Positions 7,152-10,205 of a DNA stretch of 10,205 bases are shown here, one piece after another. The notes under the pieces are model-generated. The model was not told the origin of the DNA. It worked only from the letters and a program-made list of their open reading frames with translations, and made no database searches. Position 1 is the stretch's first letter, and each line of letters starts with the position of its first letter. Source of the DNA: JBBINE01 sp037444025 (GTDB taxonomy: Bacteria > Patescibacteriota > Minisyncoccia > UBA6257 > HR35); the NCBI GenBank assembly GCA_037444025.1, contig JBBINE010000019.1, positions 1 to 10,205 on the forward strand, read 5' to 3'. A program made the translations under genes and the position numbers.

Positions 7152-7576
7152 ATGAAAATATTACAAGAAATTTTTATTTTATCTATATTTCTGTTTTCGT
7201 TAATAACTTATAGACAAGAAGAGAAAATAGAGACTAAAAAAATATATCAATCAAAAGGACATGAAGAATTAAGTATTCATAAAGGCCGTTATGAAAGTAA
7301 TGAAGGTATTTTTTTTATTGTTGACAACAAAGGAAATGTAGCTTTTGATGTCGTGATAGAAGGAGGAGGATTTGTTATTATTAATGATCAAGAAAATAAA
7401 AAGTATGATGCTATTACAGATTTTTTATCTTTTCAGATGGCAAAGGATTTGCTTATGTAGCCTGAGAAGCATATAAATGTTTTGTAATTACTCATGACCA
7501 AGAAGAAAAAAATATGACTATGTCTCTGAATTGTATTTGTTAGATGGAGAGTGATGGAAAAATTAGAGTAGTTTAA
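7152..7576 (+). pseudogene. Frameshifted fragment of a PD40/WD40-like beta-propeller protein
   Basis: The first open frame (7152-7460, 102 residues) starts with a hydrophobic leader (residues 5-18). It then runs into blade-like sequence, FVIINDQENKKYDAITDF, and ends with an unrelated tail. The lost continuation is visible in other frames. SDGKGFAYVA reads at 7433-7462, followed by a TGA and then EAYKCFVITHDQEEK (7466-7510). YDYVSELYLLDGE reads at 7513-7551, and SDGKIRVV at 7550-7573 before a TAA. These pieces repeat the same blade pattern: SxDGK, FAYVA or similar, FVI, a GQEGK-like turn, and KYD. The frame changes 0 to 2 to 1 to 2, with an extra in-frame stop. The first change lies at a T6 run (7421-7426); one more T would restore DFFIFSDGK. 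What remains covers about two blades, so the gene is also truncated compared with full propellers. Several independent lesions make a single sequencing error unlikely. Confidence 0.75.
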
Positions 7577-7622
7577 TTTAATAAAAAATAAGTAAAAAAT
7601 TCAAAAATTAAAAATATACAAA

Positions 7623-8906
7623 ATGAAAAAAATAAATGTTTTAACATTTTTCTCTATCCTTTTTATCTCTTTTGTAAGTATAAATAATTTTTCTTCAGCA
7701 CAAAAGGAAAGTACATGTCAATTTAAGAGAGTTTTATTTATAGGTATGAGAGGTCAAGATGTTAAATGTTTACAGCAATATTTAATTAAAGAAAAACTTT
7801 TAAATATTAACCCCTCAGGTTATTATGGAAAATTAACAACGAAGGCTGTTCGAGATTGGAAGATTAAATATAGTATTAAACCAACAACAGGTATTTTTGA
7901 TAAAAAATCGATAGAAAAATACCTTGAAATAATTACCTTCAGAACTCAAGAAGAAAAAGTCAGCAGTATCTCTATTTCGACAAATACAATTGTTGCTTCA
8001 ACAACATCAACCGTGTCTTTAGGTGATTTATCTTTACCAGAAGTTCCAGATTCAGAAATAAAAATTAGCACAGAGGGAATAAAGAATAATGTTGATTATT
8101 TTTATTCTTTGTTCAATAAAACAAAAGATAATTTTTCCCAAGAAGAAATCTCGTCTTTTTTAGAAAGAGCTAAAGATAATCCTTTAATTTTTGTTTCTCC
8201 ATCTCTATATATAGAAAATTTTTTAGAAGATAAAAACTTTAGAGATAAAAATATTTCTCATGTCAATAATGATATCTTATTTTTCGAAAAAGTTTATTTA
8301 AAAAATCTTGAAATAAAGAAAAAAACTATTATTTCTTCTCAGCTCAAAGATTTTCATAAAAAAAATATAGCTTTAGATATTTTAACTTTAGATTTGATTA
8401 GTAAATTTAGAAATTACATCAATGGAATTAGTCAAGAAAAAGAATTCATTGATTATTTTCGAAAGTATAAGAGCTTAATGGAGAAAGAACAGTTTAATAT
8501 TTATAATCTTCTCTTAAATGATAAATCATCTCACCAAAATAAAATTCAAATCAAACATTCACTATTATCCTTTGTAGTTAACCTTTTTAATATAAAAATA
8601 TCTTTAGCTCAGAGTTTTTTTTTCAGACCTTTTGGTGGAACGATTTTTTTTGTAAAACCATGTCCAATGCCACCCGGCTTTGTTCTTAATGTACTTGGAC
8701 ACAATCCAGGTGACTATTTTATTACGTGGAATACTCAAATTTTTCTTTGGAGCCAAGTATATAGAGTTGGTCCAAATGTTCTTGGATTGTCTTTGCCTAA
8801 TCCTATATCTTGTATGAAGTGGGATCCAGGAAGCCTATTTACGAGCGGTAAATGGACTAAAGATTTTTTTATGTATCCTGTTATTATGATAGGTACTAGT
8901 TTATAA
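7623..8906 (+). CDS. Secreted peptidoglycan-binding (PG_binding_1) modular protein
   Basis: The product is predicted to be exported and to bind the cell wall. A signal peptide covers about 1-26, with cleavage likely after SSA. A PG_binding_1 domain lies at about 32-100: GMRGQDVKCLQQYL, SGYYGKLTTKAVRDWK and TTGIFDKKS are its recognisable repeats. A Ser/Thr-rich linker (113-135) leads to a helical middle region (about 150-300), including LKDFHKKNIALDIL (241-254). A short hydrophobic stretch near 313-329 precedes a C-terminal domain (331-427) that opens with RPFGGT and ends in IGTSL. It is rich in Gly, Pro and aromatics and holds two cysteines (347, 397). I recall the PFGG...GTSL domain as recurrent in CPR secreted proteins, without a known function. 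No catalytic domain is seen, so it is probably a wall-anchored adhesin or scaffold. It follows the decayed propeller gene after a 46-base A/T spacer without a clear promoter. Confidence 0.8.
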   Translation: MKKINVLTFFSILFISFVSINNFSSAQKESTCQFKRVLFIGMRGQDVKCLQQYLIKEKLLNINPSGYYGKLTTKAVRDWKIKYSIKPTTGIFDKKSIEKYLEIITFRTQEEKVSSISISTNTIVASTTSTVSLGDLSLPEVPDSEIKISTEGIKNNVDYFYSLFNKTKDNFSQEEISSFLERAKDNPLIFVSPSLYIENFLEDKNFRDKNISHVNNDILFFEKVYLKNLEIKKKTIISSQLKDFHKKNIALDILTLDLISKFRNYINGISQEKEFIDYFRKYKSLMEKEQFNIYNLLLNDKSSHQNKIQIKHSLLSFVVNLFNIKISLAQSFFFRPFGGTIFFVKPCPMPPGFVLNVLGHNPGDYFITWNTQIFLWSQVYRVGPNVLGLSLPNPISCMKWDPGSLFTSGKWTKDFFMYPVIMIGTSL

Positions 8907-8918
8907 GGTCGAAGTAAT

Positions 8919-8954
8919 TAATTTATAATTGAAATAATTTATAATTGAAATAAT
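8919..8954 (+). repeat. 16-bp tandem repeat abutting a start codon
   Basis: A 16-base unit is repeated exactly with period 16 across 8919-8954, giving 2.25 copies. The partial third copy supplies the first two bases of the ATG at 8953. It occupies nearly the whole 46-base gap between the wall-binding protein and the 71-residue protein. It looks like a recent slippage or duplication event and may change spacing upstream of the start. Confidence 0.85.
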
Positions 8955-9168
8955 GGAACAACAACCAAAATCAAATTATGAAAAATTAGATAAAGAAATT
9001 GTATTAGATTTTAAAGGTAGGCTACAAGATTGGACGGAATTGATAAATGAACTTATTAAAAGATATGGTCCGGAAAAAAGACTTAGAGAAGTGGCGGAAG
9101 AATTAAGGAAATTAGCTAAACACCAAGAAATAAGAAATGAAGATACTGATAAAGATAGTAAAGAATAA
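8953..9168 (+). CDS. Small charged helical protein of unknown function (71 aa)
   Basis: I do not recognise this protein. It is soluble, without signal peptide or membrane segment. It is rich in Glu, Lys, Arg and Leu, and is probably two helices: about 12-38 (including DFKGRLQDWTELINELIKRY) and 42-60 (LREVAEELRKLAK), joined at a Gly-Pro (39-40), with a very acidic and polar tail. Codon use and composition look like those of its neighbours, and the sequence pattern is protein-like throughout, which supports a real gene despite its size. The ATG directly follows a 16-bp tandem repeat and has no Shine-Dalgarno sequence. Small helical proteins like this can be regulators or antitoxins, but no toxin gene lies beside it, so no function is assigned. 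Confidence 0.65.
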   Translation: MEQQPKSNYEKLDKEIVLDFKGRLQDWTELINELIKRYGPEKRLREVAEELRKLAKHQEIRNEDTDKDSKE

Positions 9169-9194
9169 AAATTAATTTAGAAATTTTTTATTAT

Positions 9195-9223
9195 TTGTGA
9201 AAATAAATGATTTAAGTTATTTT
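9195..9223 (+). promoter_or_regulatory. Candidate promoter for a near-leaderless transcript
   Basis: TTGTGA (9195-9200) and TATTTT (9218-9223) are 17 bases apart in the 66-base gap before the gene at 9235. A start about seven bases downstream would leave a leader of only about five bases, which suits a start codon with no Shine-Dalgarno sequence. The match to consensus is modest and the background is A/T-rich. Confidence 0.25.
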
Positions 9224-9234
9224 AGATTATCTTT

Positions 9235-9891
9235 ATGAAAAAAATTTATTTGTCTTTTTTCCTTTTAATCATCTCTTTATTTTTTCTATTATTTTTTTTA
9301 AGATGGAATTCGGGAATAAAGCATCATGAGATTCAGCAGGAAGAAGATTATGTTAAATCAACTATAAATTGGAAACAATTTTTACAAGAAATACAAATAT
9401 TAGTTGAAAAAGAATTTCCTGGTGGAAATTTTAAGGGAAGCGTTTATCATGTAAAAGATATAACAGGGGATAATATTCCAGAGGTTTTAGTTGAAACTGG
9501 GAGAGGAGGGGCTTCAACTATTTCTTTAGCATTGTTTCAAATTGAAAATAAGAAACCAAAAATTTCTTACTTTAAATTAAAAAACGGTTCAATAGATAAA
9601 CTAGAATTTATGGTTGGAAGTGGTGGAGCAGGAAGATATGGCTTTGATGTAGAAACTAATACTTATGAAAAATTAATTTACTATATAAATTATTCTGCTT
9701 ATAATGAAGAGAGTGATTTTTGTGACGTTGATGCTTATCTTTGGAATGATAAAGAGAATATTTTTGAATACAATGAAAAATTAAGCCAAAAATATAAAGA
9801 AATTAGTTGTAAAAATATATGTAAAAGTTATAAAGAAAATAGTGATCTTAAAAATTATTTTCAAAGGATTTGTAAGGATTATTGGAAATAA
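9235..9891 (+). CDS. Membrane-anchored extracytoplasmic protein with FG-GAP-like motif
   Basis: The N-terminus (residues 4-22) is a single hydrophobic helix after two lysines, either an uncleaved anchor or a signal peptide. The remaining 195 residues should lie outside the membrane. DITGDNIPEVLVETGRGG (75-92) matches the FG-GAP/VCBS calcium-loop pattern (DxxGDxxPExxV), found in beta-propeller and surface proteins. The later YLWNDKENIFEYNEKL (168-183) resembles a strand pair that commonly follows such motifs. Four cysteines (163, 192, 196, 213) lie in the C-terminal third and could form disulfides. Only one motif copy is visible, so it is not a full propeller. The ATG lies 66 bases after the previous gene and lacks a Shine-Dalgarno sequence. 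A strong terminator overlaps the TAA stop. The role is unknown; surface binding is an inference from the motif. Confidence 0.7.
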   Translation: MKKIYLSFFLLIISLFFLLFFLRWNSGIKHHEIQQEEDYVKSTINWKQFLQEIQILVEKEFPGGNFKGSVYHVKDITGDNIPEVLVETGRGGASTISLALFQIENKKPKISYFKLKNGSIDKLEFMVGSGGAGRYGFDVETNTYEKLIYYINYSAYNEESDFCDVDAYLWNDKENIFEYNEKLSQKYKEISCKNICKSYKENSDLKNYFQRICKDYWK

Positions 9892-9922
9892 AAAAGCTCC
9901 GGCTATTTGCCGGAGCTTTTTT
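9890..9922. terminator. Perfect bidirectional Rho-independent terminator
   Basis: An 8-bp GC-rich stem (9896-9903 with 9909-9916) closes a 5-nt loop. It is flanked by six A (9890-9895) and six T (9917-9922), so a U-tract follows the hairpin on either strand. It begins within the TAA stop of the rightward gene. It also lies 27 bases beyond the stop of the leftward gene, so it serves both convergent transcripts. Confidence 0.92.
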
Positions 9923-9949
9923 AAATTCATTTAAGCTTTATTTATTTGT

Positions 9950-10205
9950 TTATATATTTAAATCAATTCCAGGATTTTCTCCTGTTGCTCCTGAGCCACA
10001 ATTTTTTCTATCTTTGACAAATTCATCCCAAGCATTTTTGTGGGCTTTTTTATATTCTTGCCACGTATCCCTAAATGCTTTTCTGAAATTCATCCAAGCA
10101 GTCTTTACACCCTCCTTGGCAGATTTAACATCACTCATTGACCAAGATTCTAGCAAAGCGTTTTTTCTTTCTTCATATGCCTGATTTAATTTATTGAAAT
10201 AATTT
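9950..10205 (-). CDS. Hendecad-repeat helical protein, C-terminal part (runs off window)
   Basis: This leftward frame ends in TAA at 9950-9952 and stays open to the right edge, giving 84 visible residues and no true start. A TTG at 10154-10156 is not needed as a start, because coding-like sequence continues upstream of it. Three consecutive 11-residue units are clear at 10105-10007: KTAWMNFRKAF, RDTWQEYKKAH and KNAWDEFVKDR. Trp is at position 4, an aromatic at 7, and basic residues cluster in each. This is a hendecad pattern of a long, basic, amphipathic helix or right-handed coiled coil. A short tail with Cys, Gly-Ser-Gly and Pro follows. I recall CPR secreted proteins with similar Ala/Trp/Phe/Lys-rich helical ends, often behind a signal peptide, but the N-terminus is outside the window. 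Transcription ends at the shared terminator. Confidence 0.7.
   Translation of the reverse strand, partial: NYFNKLNQAYEERKNALLESWSMSDVKSAKEGVKTAWMNFRKAFRDTWQEYKKAHKNAWDEFVKDRKNCGSGATGENPGIDLNI

Noticed and set aside
9882..10184. Forward open frame of 100 residues overlapping the end of the FG-GAP-like gene
   Set aside because: It reads through the strong bidirectional terminator and lies antisense to the leftward hendecad gene, whose repeats are clearly coding. It is the shadow of that gene.
1..10205. CRISPR array, insertion sequence, tRNA or rRNA
   Set aside because: I saw no spaced direct repeats of suitable length, no transposase motifs with terminal inverted repeats, and no tRNA cloverleaf or rRNA-like conserved stretch on either strand.

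Overview
The window is strongly A+T-rich. It reads as part of a small-genome bacterium of the Candidate Phyla Radiation (Patescibacteria, most likely Parcubacteria-like). This rests on recalled protein families rather than a search: a DUF5671-type membrane protein, a secreted peptidoglycan-binding protein with a C-terminal domain I associate with this group, a phosphoglycerate mutase with the insertion seen in CPR versions, and a Trp/Phe-rich helical protein at the right edge. Almost every start codon lacks a Shine-Dalgarno sequence. The standard code with TGA as stop fits, because the long genes have no internal TGA.

Layout. Positions 1-372 hold no gene but contain two strong rightward hairpin terminators (123-162 and 225-249) and a plausible promoter (310-339). 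Positions 373-4148 form a three-gene MacAB-type export operon: an adaptor with an unusually long helical hairpin, an ABC ATPase overlapping it by 4 nt, and an FtsX/MacB permease 9 nt further on. Positions 4229-5503 encode a TrmA/RlmD-family uracil-5 methyltransferase that has its catalytic residues but lacks the iron-sulfur cysteines. Positions 5590-7142 hold a five-helix membrane protein and a phosphoglycerate mutase whose two active-site histidine motifs are altered. A decayed beta-propeller gene follows (7152-7576), with at least three frame changes and stops.

The right third holds a secreted peptidoglycan-binding protein (7623-8906), a 71-residue helical protein whose start abuts a 16-bp tandem repeat, and a membrane-anchored FG-GAP-like protein (9235-9891). 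A perfect bidirectional terminator (9890-9922) separates this rightward set from a leftward gene that runs off the window (9950-10205) and encodes an 11-residue repeat helix.

The common theme is the cell envelope: an ABC exporter, membrane proteins, a wall-binding protein and an anchored extracellular protein. I see no mobile element, CRISPR array, tRNA or rRNA. No complete new system is evident. The most interesting points are the altered mutase beside a fresh pseudogene, the hendecad protein, and the tandem terminators upstream of the exporter.
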